Positions 17,640-25,530 of a DNA stretch of 64,000 bases are shown here, one piece after another. The stretch lies in the NCBI RefSeq assembly GCF_016858305.2, contig NZ_CP074436.1, forward strand, positions 1,260,001 through 1,324,000. Direction: 5' to 3'. Below the pieces are notes generated by a model. It worked only from the letters and a program-made list of their open reading frames with translations. It was not told the DNA's origin and ran no database searches. The stretch's first letter is position 1. Each line of letters begins with the position of its first letter. Origin of the DNA: Polaribacter sp. Q13 (GTDB lineage Bacteria; Bacteroidota; Bacteroidia; Flavobacteriales; Flavobacteriaceae). Position numbers and translations under genes: made by a program.

Positions 17640-18578
17640 TTAGAGTAAGCCTCTACCAATTTTAACTATTTTTTTATCTTTTATAAATTCTTTTGAAATT
17701 TTATCTAAAACTCCATTAATAAAGTAACTACTTTTTTCTGTAGAATAATCTTTAGAAATTTCTATAAATTCATTAATAGTAACTCTAGTTGGTATAGAAT
17801 GGAAATTTAGAAATTCTGAAATTGCCATTTTTATTAGAATCATATCTATATCAGCAATTCTATCTATTTCCCAGTTTGGCGTTTTCTCTTCTATAATTAA
17901 TTCGTATTCTGCATTCTTTAAAACCGTTTTCTTAAACAATTTAGATCCAAAATCTTCATCATCCTTATCTTTATAAAGTTTTCCTAAAACAAAAATGGTA
18001 TTGTCTTTTTGTTTACTTAGTGTTTTTACTATCCAAGTATTTACAAAAGGAATATCATCTGCCCAAGAAATCATAGTATCTTCATAATACTCTCCTAATT
18101 TCTCATCGGGAGCAATAATTTCTTTGAAAAAATCTATAACAAAAGTTTTATCTACTTTGTAAGAATCTTCTACAGTATCTAAATATTTTTTATACAAATC
18201 GCTCTTTTGCAATTTCTCAAAAATAATTTTCACATACTCATCACTTTCTTCCCAATTTCTTAAATCATTTAACTCAACATACCCCTCTATACTAATGCTT
18301 TCTGCGATGGTATTTATCAGTTTATTGTTTAAAAACTTGTTGTTTGGATTTAAATCTTCTTTTGTAGCAAGAATTTTGTTTTTAGAAAGTGCGATTTTTT
18401 TAGCGGCTAATTTCTGTACTTCTACTAATAACTGTAAATTTAAAACGTACAAATCGTACATTTTTAAAATACTATGTTTTAAAAATTTTTCCTCCTTAAT
18501 GATATCATCATTATGAGAATGTAACATAGCGTACACAGATTGCATTACTTTAACTCGAATATGTCTTCTGTTAATCAT
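17640..18578 (-). CDS. nusB: Transcription antitermination factor NusB
   Basis: 312 residues when started at 18578 (MINRRHIRVKVMQSVYAM). A longer frame reaches 18611, but its first codon lies within the -7 box at 18609-18616, so it is rejected. The NusB domain is the C-terminal part ('FVNTWIVKTLSKQKD' to 'SIPTRVTINEFIEISKDYS' and 'FINGVLDKI'), and the N-terminal ~150 residues are an extension absent from the ~140-residue enterobacterial protein but usual in Bacteroidota. NusB with NusE binds boxA RNA and promotes rRNA antitermination. It is the first gene of a nusB-DUF1573-yajC unit. Confidence 0.93.
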   Translation of the reverse strand: MINRRHIRVKVMQSVYAMLHSHNDDIIKEEKFLKHSILKMYDLYVLNLQLLVEVQKLAAKKIALSKNKILATKEDLNPNNKFLNNKLINTIAESISIEGYVELNDLRNWEESDEYVKIIFEKLQKSDLYKKYLDTVEDSYKVDKTFVIDFFKEIIAPDEKLGEYYEDTMISWADDIPFVNTWIVKTLSKQKDNTIFVLGKLYKDKDDEDFGSKLFKKTVLKNAEYELIIEEKTPNWEIDRIADIDMILIKMAISEFLNFHSIPTRVTINEFIEISKDYSTEKSSYFINGVLDKISKEFIKDKKIVKIGRGLL

Positions 18579-18608
18579 TTCTAAAGAACTTATATATAAA
18601 TTTCGGTG

Positions 18609-18616
18609 CAAAAATA
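18609..18616 (-). promoter_or_regulatory. TATTTTTG -7 box of nusB
   Basis: Minus-strand match to TAnnTTTG, 30 bases before the nusB ATG at 18578. It overlaps and thereby rules out the longer in-frame start. Confidence 0.65.
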
Positions 18617-18685
18617 GTGTTATTTTACTTTTATTCGACTACCTTTTTAATTCTTTTTTAAGATTTAATTCTATCCTTAAACGTG

Positions 18686-18693
18686 TATCTTTG
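18686..18693 (+). promoter_or_regulatory. TATCTTTG -7 box of the ABC exporter gene
   Basis: TAnnTTTG match 79 bases upstream of the TTG start at 18773; it would give a leader of about 75 bases, rich in A and T. Confidence 0.5.
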
Positions 18694-18772
18694 TGCTTTC
18701 ACTTTTTTAACAAAAAAATATTTTACAAACACTTTATTAATTGTAATTTTATTTTTTAAAATTCAGTATTGA

Positions 18773-20527
18773 TTGAAAGAACTAAGGCACGTAAATAAAT
18801 ACTTTTCTAAATATAAATGGCGCTTATTAATTGGATTATTAGCAACCATTTTATCAAAATTTTTAGCTTTAAAAGTTCCGCAAATAATTGGTGATTCTTT
18901 AAATATTGTTGAAGATTATCAAGCAGGAAATGTTACAGATTTAAACATTGTACAGCATCAGTTATTAATTAACATTCTAATAATTATTGGAGCTGTTCTT
19001 TTGTCAGGTATCTTCACTTTTTTAATGAGACAAACGATTATTGTTACTTCTAGGTTGATAGAATTTGATCTTAAGAACGAAATTTATCAACAATACCAAA
19101 GATTATCACTTAATTTTTATAAGAAAAACAGAACGGGAGATTTAATGAATCGTATTTCTGAAGATGTCTCTAAAGTAAGAATGTATGTTGGGCCAGCAAT
19201 TATGTACAGTATGAATATGATTGTATTATTTGCTGTTGGTTTTACTCAGATGATGAGTATTAATGTAAAATTAACCATGTACACCCTAATTCCTTTTCCT
19301 TTATTATCCATTTCTATTTTCGTTTTAAGTAAAGTAATACATAAAAGAAGTACCGTTGTTCAACAATATCTATCAAAACTGACCACTTTTAATCAAGAGT
19401 TTTTCTCTGGTATTAATGTGGTAAAATCTTACGGAATTGAAGCTTCTATAATAAAAGACTTCGATAAAATTGCCGATGAAAGCAAGGAAAAAAATATTCA
19501 CCTTCAAAAAGCAAATGCCTTATTTTTTCCGTTAATGATTTTTTTAATTGGTATCAGTAATTTACTAGTAATCTACGTTGGTGGAAAACTATATATAAAT
19601 GGAGAAATACAAATAGGTACCATTATAGAGTTTATGTTATATGTAAATATTTTAACTTGGCCTGTTGCCGTTGTTGGTTGGGTTACCTCTATGGTTCAGC
19701 AAGCTGAAGCTTCTCAAGCAAGAATTAATGAATTTCTAAAGCAAGTACCAGAAATACAAAACACCAATACTTCTTATTCTGAATTAAAAGGAAACGTTAC
19801 TTTTAAAGATGTTACTTTTACGTATGATGATACAAATATTACGGCTTTAAAAAACGTTAATTTCTCTGTAAAATCTGGAGAAACCATTGCTATTTTAGGA
19901 AAAACAGGTTCTGGAAAATCTACTATTATTGAACTCATATCTAGATTATATGACACCAAAAAAGGAACCATTTTATTAGACGATACACCTATTAAAGAAG
20001 CCAATTTAGATGCTGTTAGAAGTCAGATTGGTTTTGTACCCCAAGATCCGTTTTTATTTTCGGAAACGATAGAAGATAATATTAAATTCGGTAAAGAAGA
20101 CGCTACAGAAGAAGAAATTATTACCGCGGCTAAAAATGCAGATGTACATAAAAACATTATCGATTTTCCTAAAGGATATAAAACCATATTAGGAGAACGT
20201 GGGGTTACACTTTCTGGCGGACAAAAACAACGTGTTTCTATTGCAAGGGCAATTATTAAAAAACCTAAGATTTTAATTTTTGATGATTGTTTGTCTGCTG
20301 TAGACACAGAAACCGAGGAAAGAATCTTATCTAATTTAGAACGAATTTCAAAAAATATAACTACTTTTATTATTAGTCATAGGATTTCTTCTGCTAAAAA
20401 TGCCGATAAAATTATTGTTTTAGACAACGGTAAAATTACACAACAAGGAACTCATAATCAACTAATAACGCAAGAAGGATATTATAAAGATTTGTATGAA
20501 CAACAACTTTTAGAAAAAGAAATTTAA
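18773..20527 (+). CDS. ABC exporter half-transporter (membrane plus ATPase domains)
   Basis: 584 residues from a TTG codon (MKELRHVNKYFSKYKWRLL). The N-terminal ~320 residues form a six-span exporter domain with the 'FYKKNRTGDLMNRISEDVSKVR' coupling-helix pattern. The C-terminal ATPase has Walker A GKTGSGKST, Q-loop FVPQDPFLFSETI, signature TLSGGQKQRVSIARAI, Walker B ILIFDDCLSAVD and switch His in ISHRIS. It is MsbA/multidrug-like and works as a homodimer exporting lipids or drugs; substrate cannot be assigned. Single gene followed by the separate DUF3276 gene. Confidence 0.93.
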   Translation: MKELRHVNKYFSKYKWRLLIGLLATILSKFLALKVPQIIGDSLNIVEDYQAGNVTDLNIVQHQLLINILIIIGAVLLSGIFTFLMRQTIIVTSRLIEFDLKNEIYQQYQRLSLNFYKKNRTGDLMNRISEDVSKVRMYVGPAIMYSMNMIVLFAVGFTQMMSINVKLTMYTLIPFPLLSISIFVLSKVIHKRSTVVQQYLSKLTTFNQEFFSGINVVKSYGIEASIIKDFDKIADESKEKNIHLQKANALFFPLMIFLIGISNLLVIYVGGKLYINGEIQIGTIIEFMLYVNILTWPVAVVGWVTSMVQQAEASQARINEFLKQVPEIQNTNTSYSELKGNVTFKDVTFTYDDTNITALKNVNFSVKSGETIAILGKTGSGKSTIIELISRLYDTKKGTILLDDTPIKEANLDAVRSQIGFVPQDPFLFSETIEDNIKFGKEDATEEEIITAAKNADVHKNIIDFPKGYKTILGERGVTLSGGQKQRVSIARAIIKKPKILIFDDCLSAVDTETEERILSNLERISKNITTFIISHRISSAKNADKIIVLDNGKITQQGTHNQLITQEGYYKDLYEQQLLEKEI

Positions 20528-20607
20528 TCTTTAACCTTGCTACATAAAATATTTTGTTAGATTTGTTAAGTATAAAAAACATATTATAATTACTATTTAA
20601 AAGAATT

Positions 20608-20985
20608 ATGGCAGAGAGAGTAGAGAGAGTTGAACAGGAAGAAATTTTTTCACAAGTTTTAAGAGCAGGAAGAAGAACTTACTTTTTTGATGTAAGAGCA
20701 ACAAAAGCAGATGATTATTACTTAACTGTTACAGAAAGTAAAAAATTTACGCACGATGATGGTTCTTTCCATTACCAAAAGCACAAAATTTACTTATACA
20801 AAGAAGATTTTACCGATTTTCAAGAAATGTTAGGTAAAGCGACCGATTACATTTTAAATGAAAAAGGTAGCGAAGTAATTAGTGAGCGTCACCAAAAGGA
20901 CTTTAAAAAAGAAGAAGAAACAGAAACTACTGATGAAGTAAAATCTACTGAAAGTTTTACTGATCTTTCTTTTGACGATATATAA
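20608..20985 (+). CDS. DUF3276 (PUR-alpha-like) family protein
   Basis: 125 residues. The conserved core 'EEIFSQVLRAGRRTYFFDVRATK' and 'YLTVTESKK' followed by 'FHYQKHKIYLYKEDF' matches DUF3276, a Bacteroidota family with a PUR-type fold that can bind single-stranded nucleic acid. The C-terminal ~30 residues are acidic and probably disordered. Cytoplasmic. It is followed by a strong bidirectional terminator. Function in vivo is not known to me. Confidence 0.9.
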   Translation: MAERVERVEQEEIFSQVLRAGRRTYFFDVRATKADDYYLTVTESKKFTHDDGSFHYQKHKIYLYKEDFTDFQEMLGKATDYILNEKGSEVISERHQKDFKKEEETETTDEVKSTESFTDLSFDDI

Positions 20986-21083
20986 CAGTTACACACCGTT
21001 TTTGTATTCCCTTAATTATGAATACCTAAATACGGGCAAATAAGTCCGTTTAAAATATTTTAATTCGAATTTTACACAAAGAG

Positions 21084-21114
21084 AAAAACCGCAAATTTAC
21101 TATTTGCGGTTTTT
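21084..21114. terminator. Bidirectional terminator between convergent genes
   Basis: Perfect 13-bp stem (21084-21096 with 21102-21114, 5-base loop) containing aaccgcaaat, with T runs on the 3' side of both strands. It serves the DUF3276 gene on the plus strand and the chorismate-binding gene on the minus strand. Confidence 0.85.
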
Positions 21115-21190
21115 TGATTTTAAATAAATATTATTATTTATCTCCCCTAGAAAAGGATTAAAACACTTTCTGGGTTATTATTTTTATAAA

Positions 21191-22240
21191 TTAAAGCACC
21201 TTCTTAATAGTCTTTGTTTTAGCAACGGTTTCCTCCCATTCCTTTTTAGCATTGCTATCTTTTGTAATACCTCCACCAACATATATAGACGCAATTTTAT
21301 CTTCAATACTCATACATCTTAAATTCACAAAAAGCGAAGAATTTTTATTTTCAATATTTAATTCTCCTAAAAAACCACTATAAAATGTTCTTTTATAGTT
21401 TTCATTTTGATAAATAAACTCCTCGGCTTTGTCTCTTGGCAAACCACAAACTGCAGGTGTTGGGTGCAAGCTTCTAATTAATGCTTTTAAACTAGCACTT
21501 TTATTCAACTCCCCTGCTACACTACTTCTTAAATGTAACAAGTTCCCCGCTTTTACCGTTTCTTTTTTATCAATTTTTAGATTGGTAGAAAGAGGTTTTA
21601 ATTGGCTCTCTATAAAATTAGTAACCAATTGCTGCTCTTCTAATTCCTTACTTTTCCATATAACCTCTTCAGAATCTATATAAACTTGAGTTCCTGCTAA
21701 AGCCATCGTTTTAAAACTGTTTCCAGTAATATTTAAAAGAGTTTCTGGGGTTGCGCCAAACCACAAACCAACTTTTGGATGAAACCAAACATACACAAAA
21801 GCATTTGTATAGGTTTTTAAAAGTTTTTTAAATGTAAGAAGTATATCAAATTTATCTAATTGAATTTCTTCTTTTCTAGAAACGACCACTTTTACAAGCT
21901 CGTTTTTATTAATTTCATCTAGTGCTTTTTCTACTAAATGAACATGTTTTTCTTTATCAGAATTTATATTCTCTTTAAAATTATCATTCAGAGAAAAATT
22001 TTCTTCAATTAAAATATTTTCATTGATAAATTCTGATTTTTCTAAAGGAAATAAAACAGCATTTTCCTCTCTATTAAAAGGCGCAAAAACAAATCCTGCC
22101 TCTGTATATTGAGATGTAAAATGCAATGTAATATCAGTCATAAAAAAACCAGAAACTTGTTCTGAGTTTGGTTTTCTATACGCTACAAAAGGACTATTTC
22201 TTTTGTGATGTTCTTCTATTTTATTAAAAATGATATTCAA
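21191..22240 (-). CDS. menF: Chorismate-binding enzyme, probable isochorismate synthase
   Basis: 349 residues from a TTG codon. The chorismate-utilising fold is clear in the C-terminal ~250 residues: 'ELVKVVVSRKEEIQLDKFD', 'HPKVGLWFGATPETLL', 'MALAGTQ', 'LHPTPAVCGLPRDKAEEFI' and 'YSGFLGELN', ending in 'VGGGITKDSNAKKEWEET'. The conserved PAVCG...A segment and the downstream Glu favour isochorismate synthase over anthranilate synthase. It would make isochorismate for menaquinone, the usual quinone in this group, consistent with the hotdog thioesterase gene just upstream on the same strand. An EntC-like siderophore role is less likely because no such genes are near. Confidence 0.85.
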   Translation of the reverse strand: MNIIFNKIEEHHKRNSPFVAYRKPNSEQVSGFFMTDITLHFTSQYTEAGFVFAPFNREENAVLFPLEKSEFINENILIEENFSLNDNFKENINSDKEKHVHLVEKALDEINKNELVKVVVSRKEEIQLDKFDILLTFKKLLKTYTNAFVYVWFHPKVGLWFGATPETLLNITGNSFKTMALAGTQVYIDSEEVIWKSKELEEQQLVTNFIESQLKPLSTNLKIDKKETVKAGNLLHLRSSVAGELNKSASLKALIRSLHPTPAVCGLPRDKAEEFIYQNENYKRTFYSGFLGELNIENKNSSLFVNLRCMSIEDKIASIYVGGGITKDSNAKKEWEETVAKTKTIKKVL

Positions 22241-22407
22241 TGTATTATCTAAATTATTTTGTCTTTAAAATCTATTTCAAAGATTCCCTTTCTATTAGCG
22301 GAAAAAGATCTTGCTTATTTTAATGAGTATTGTTCAATGAAAATATCTTATTTGGCACTAGTTAAAAGAGCACTAGCGAACATAAAAAAGTTAACAAAGA
22401 AAAATTC

Positions 22408-22450
22408 ACAAAAACTTTGCGACCTTTGCGAAAGCCTTTGCTCCTTTGCG
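22408..22450. repeat. TTTGCG-type dispersed repeat remnant
   Basis: Contains four closely spaced imperfect copies of (c)ctttgcg, in a 211-base gap between the thioesterase and menF genes. Such ctttgcg-rich intergenic stretches recur in many Flavobacteriaceae genomes (general knowledge). The remaining gap shows no gene. Confidence 0.5.
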
Positions 22451-22451
22451 T

Positions 22452-22886
22452 TTATTTGTCCTTATTCCTATTTAAAACGATATTAGTCATTTTTGCTACG
22501 GAAATTAAATCGTCATTTTCATCAACAATTCTAACTTCCCATAAATGTGTTGTTCTCCCTTTATGAATATTTGTTGCAGTTGCAAAAACAGTGCCTTCTC
22601 TTTTACTTTTTATATGGTTTATAGATAACTGAATTCCGTTTACAAACTGGGTTTTACTATCTATAAAAAAGTTAGAAGCAGCGCTTCCAACACTTTCTGC
22701 TAACGCTGCCGTTGCACCACCATGTAATTGCCCATAAGGCTGATGAACCCCAGAATTAACAGGCATTTTTGCCGTTAAAAAATCATCACCTAAAGCAACA
22801 TATTCAATATCAAGCGTTTCCATTAAGGTGTTTTTAGAACTCTCATTAAACGCTTTTAAAATAGCAACTGTATCCATATCCTTCAA
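22452..22886 (-). CDS. Hotdog-fold acyl-CoA thioesterase, PaaI/MenI-like
   Basis: 144 residues (141 if the second Met is used). Hotdog signature: 'VHQPYGQLHGGATAALAESV' with the catalytic-type Asn/Gly-His-Gly-Gly region and Glu in ALAES, then 'SINHIKSKREGTVFATATNIHKGRTTHLWEV'. The HGGATAALAESVGS pattern is shared with 1,4-dihydroxy-2-naphthoyl-CoA thioesterases, and the adjacent menF-like gene supports a menaquinone role. PaaI-type phenylacetyl-CoA thioesterase is the main alternative. Divergent from the pRiA4b-ORF3-like gene. Confidence 0.82.
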   Translation of the reverse strand: MKDMDTVAILKAFNESSKNTLMETLDIEYVALGDDFLTAKMPVNSGVHQPYGQLHGGATAALAESVGSAASNFFIDSKTQFVNGIQLSINHIKSKREGTVFATATNIHKGRTTHLWEVRIVDENDDLISVAKMTNIVLNRNKDK

Positions 22887-22917
22887 ATTATATGGTAAAA
22901 GTACATATAAAATTTTG

Positions 22918-22925
22918 TATTTTTG
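22918..22925 (+). promoter_or_regulatory. TATTTTTG -7 box of the pRiA4b-ORF3-like gene
   Basis: TAnnTTTG match 23 bases before the chosen ATG at 22949. An upstream in-frame start at 22892 would lie before this promoter and is therefore rejected. Confidence 0.65.
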
Positions 22926-22948
22926 CAGCAGAAAAATTAATCCATTTC

Positions 22949-23452
22949 ATGTACAAAATACGCGTAATTTTAGACACAAAAGAAGATGTAATCAGAACTA
23001 TTTTGGTTGATAACAGCTTAAACTTAGAAGATTTACATGCCACAATTGCTAAAGCCTTTGGTTTTGGAGGTAGAGAAATGGCTTCTTTTTATAGAACCGA
23101 TGATGAATGGGAACAGGGAGAAGAGATTCCGTTATTTAATATGGAAGAAGTGGGCGAAGGTATTTCTATGCAAACCTGTATTTTAAATGATACGTTACCA
23201 GAAGAAGGTAATAAGCTAATTTACGTATATGATTTCTTAAAAATGTGGACTTTCTATGTGGAAGTTATTGAGGTTTCTGATGAGAAAAAAGAAGATTTAC
23301 CACAAATTATTTTAACTGTAGGAGAAATACCAAGTGAAGCTCCTGATAAGGAATTTGTTGCAGAAAAACTAGATGATGGTTTTGGTGATGATGGAGACAT
23401 AGACGATGAATATGGTCATTTTGATGATGATTACGATTATAATGAATATTAA
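22949..23452 (+). CDS. Plasmid pRiA4b ORF-3-like family protein
   Basis: 167 residues starting MYKIRVILDTKEDVIRTI. The N-terminal ~120 residues match the pRiA4b ORF-3 family: 'LEDLHATIAKAFGFGGREMASFY', 'DEWEQGEEIPLF' and 'LIYVYDFLKMWTFYVEV'. The C-terminal ~25 residues are almost all Asp, Glu, Gly and aromatic residues, an acidic disordered tail. The family's role is unknown; database names that mention IS1096 passengers or plasmids reflect first discovery, and no transposon features are present here. In flavobacteria it is a conserved chromosomal gene. Confidence 0.85.
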   Translation: MYKIRVILDTKEDVIRTILVDNSLNLEDLHATIAKAFGFGGREMASFYRTDDEWEQGEEIPLFNMEEVGEGISMQTCILNDTLPEEGNKLIYVYDFLKMWTFYVEVIEVSDEKKEDLPQIILTVGEIPSEAPDKEFVAEKLDDGFGDDGDIDDEYGHFDDDYDYNEY

Positions 23453-23459
23453 TTTAGTA

Positions 23460-23555
23460 TTCAGTTGCAGTTTATAGCACTCATTATACACTATCCTTTA
23501 TATAATTCAAGTCAATTATTTCTATTCTGAACTTGACTGATTACTGCCAACTGAA
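23460..23555. repeat. Imperfect inverted repeat in the gap before the ABC-2 genes
   Basis: ttcagttgcagt at 23460-23471 is nearly inverted by actgccaactgaa at 23543-23555, with shorter inner inverted matches (tcaagt/acttga). The asymmetric arms suggest a decayed intergenic repeat rather than a terminator. A weakly similar 'gtctgcagttctcagt' stretch occurs at 44995-45075. Confidence 0.4.
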
Positions 23556-23629
23556 AACTGTGGACTTATTTCTCGTAACAAAATTGTAAATTAGTCGTCT
23601 TACAAACATAACCGACTAAATCAATTTCT

Positions 23630-24529
23630 TTGGAAACTATCTTATCACTCAAAAATCTCGATAAAAAATACGGAAAAGTTCACGCAGTAAACAATCTTTC
23701 TTTTGATATAGAAAGAGGAAATGTCTACGGAATCTTAGGTCCTAACGGAAGTGGAAAATCTACCACTTTAGGGATTATCTTAAATGTTGTAAACAGAACT
23801 TCTGGAGAGTTTTCTTGGTTTAACGGAAAACTTTCTACCCACCAAGCGTTAAAGAAAGTAGGTGCTATTATAGAACGACCTAATTTTTACCCTTACATGA
23901 CGGCTACTCAAAATTTAGCTTTAATCTGTAAGATCAAAGAAATATCCACAGAAAAAATTAACGAAAAACTTGCTACCGTAAATCTTTTTGACCGCAGAGA
24001 TAGTAAATTTAGTACGTTTTCTTTAGGAATGAAACAACGTTTAGCTATTGCTTCTGCCCTACTTAATGATCCAGAAATTTTAATTTTAGATGAACCTACT
24101 AATGGTTTAGATCCGCAAGGAATTCATGAAATTCGTCAAATTATACAAAATATTGCCGCTACCGGAACTACTATTTTATTAGCTTCTCACCTATTAGATG
24201 AAGTAGAAAAAGTATGCTCTCATGTTGTTGTTATTAGAAATGGCGTAAAATTATACGCTGGTCGTGTAGATGAAATGACAGCTTCTAATGGTTTGTTCGA
24301 ATTAAAAGTTGAAGCTAACGAAGATAAATTACGATTTCTATTAGAAGAACATCCTGCAATAGCTAAAGTTTCTAAAGATCACGAAACTATCATTGCTACT
24401 TTAAATACCACTATTTCATCCGCAGAAATAAATGAATTTCTCTTTAAAAAAGGAATTGTTTTATCGCATTTAGTAAAACGTAAACCTAGTTTAGAGCAAC
24501 AATTCTTAGATCTAACAAACAACAACTAA
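23630..24529 (+). CDS. ABC-2 type transporter, ATP-binding protein
   Basis: 299 residues from a TTG codon (METILSLKNLDKKYG). Walker A GPNGSGKSTT at about 37-46, Q-loop region, signature FSLGMKQRLAIA, Walker B ILILDEPTNGLDPQG and switch His in LASHLLDEV. After ~215 residues comes an accessory C-terminal domain. It drives the permease encoded 22 bases downstream, forming a two-gene transporter of the drug/antibiotic or Na+ export type; substrate unknown. Confidence 0.92.
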   Translation: METILSLKNLDKKYGKVHAVNNLSFDIERGNVYGILGPNGSGKSTTLGIILNVVNRTSGEFSWFNGKLSTHQALKKVGAIIERPNFYPYMTATQNLALICKIKEISTEKINEKLATVNLFDRRDSKFSTFSLGMKQRLAIASALLNDPEILILDEPTNGLDPQGIHEIRQIIQNIAATGTTILLASHLLDEVEKVCSHVVVIRNGVKLYAGRVDEMTASNGLFELKVEANEDKLRFLLEEHPAIAKVSKDHETIIATLNTTISSAEINEFLFKKGIVLSHLVKRKPSLEQQFLDLTNNN

Positions 24530-24551
24530 CCACCTTTTAAACTACAAAGTC

Positions 24552-25397
24552 ATGTTAAGACTACTAACCATAGAGTTTCATAAATTAAAATACAACAGAG
24601 CCAGTAAAGTATTATCAATTATTTACTTTGGCTTACTTACTTCTATTGCATTAATTGCTGCCGTAAAATTTGATATTGGACCTATAAAATTCCATTTAGC
24701 AGATATGGGAATTTTTAATTTCCCGTACATCTGGCATTTTAACACATACGTGGCATCCATTTTAAAGTTTTTCTTACTCTTGGTAATTGTTTCTATGATG
24801 GCCAATGAATACAGCTACAAAACATTAAAACAGAATTTAATTGATGGTTTAAGTAAAAAAGAATTTATACTTTCTAAATTTTATACAGTAGTCGTTTTTG
24901 CACTAATTTCAACAATTTTTGTATTTGTAGTCTCTTTAATTTTAGGTCTTGTTTACTCAGATTATAATGAATTATCAATAATAACTACAGATTTAATCTA
25001 CCTATTAGCTTTCTTTATAAAACTAGTTGGTTTCTTTTCTATGGGATTGTTTTTTGGAATCTTAGTAAAACGCTCTGCTTTTGCAGTAGGTGCCATGGTA
25101 GTTTGGCTTATAGGAGAAAGTATGTTTAAAGGGTATCTTTTTTGGTCTTTTAGAGATGCGGACAAAACATCTGAATCTGTTGATGCTATTATGCAATTTT
25201 TACCGTTAGAGTCTATATCTAACCTTATAAAAGAGCCATTTTCTAGATTGAATGCGGTAAAATCTGTAGCAAGTCAAATAGGAGAAAATTTTACAAAAAG
25301 TTACGATGTAAATTTCTCCGCGATACTTATTGTTTGCGCATGGACTTTTATCTTTATGTACCTTTCTTACAAACTACTCCAAAAGAGAGATTTATAA
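24552..25397 (+). CDS. ABC-2 type transporter, permease
   Basis: 281 residues with six predicted membrane spans, including 'VLSIIYFGLLTSIALIAAV' near the N-terminus, 'FFLLLVIVSMMANEYSYKTLK' and 'AILIVCAWTFIFMYLSYKLL' at the end. The ANEYSYKTLKQNLIDGLSK stretch after span 2 is the ABC-2 coupling-type motif also seen in bacitracin/gliding-type permeases. It is the partner of the preceding ATPase. Its identity with GldF-like or bacitracin-type exporters cannot be decided by eye. Confidence 0.85.
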   Translation: MLRLLTIEFHKLKYNRASKVLSIIYFGLLTSIALIAAVKFDIGPIKFHLADMGIFNFPYIWHFNTYVASILKFFLLLVIVSMMANEYSYKTLKQNLIDGLSKKEFILSKFYTVVVFALISTIFVFVVSLILGLVYSDYNELSIITTDLIYLLAFFIKLVGFFSMGLFFGILVKRSAFAVGAMVVWLIGESMFKGYLFWSFRDADKTSESVDAIMQFLPLESISNLIKEPFSRLNAVKSVASQIGENFTKSYDVNFSAILIVCAWTFIFMYLSYKLLQKRDL

Positions 25398-25469
25398 CAA
25401 AATATTTTATCTTATTTTCTAATATTTAAAAACCATTACATTCAATAAACTTTTGTAATTTGCCTTTAA

Positions 25470-25506
25470 ATTATTGTGTTATTAATATCATTTTAACACA
25501 AATAAT
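25470..25506 (+). promoter_or_regulatory. Inverted repeat upstream of the giant secreted protein gene
   Basis: An 8-bp perfect inverted repeat ttgtgtta/taacacaa (25474-25481 and 25494-25501) extends with one bulge to attattgtgtta on the left and its counterpart ending at 25506. It lies 25 bases before the ATG at 25531 and could be an operator or a 5' UTR hairpin. A truncated promoter-like ttttg...taatttg is at 25451-25462. Confidence 0.4.
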
Positions 25507-25530
25507 ATTAATACTTAATTTAATATTACA

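Noticed and set aside
22949..23452. Plasmid or insertion-sequence passenger gene.
   Set aside because: The family name is historical; no inverted ends, transposase or plasmid genes flank it.
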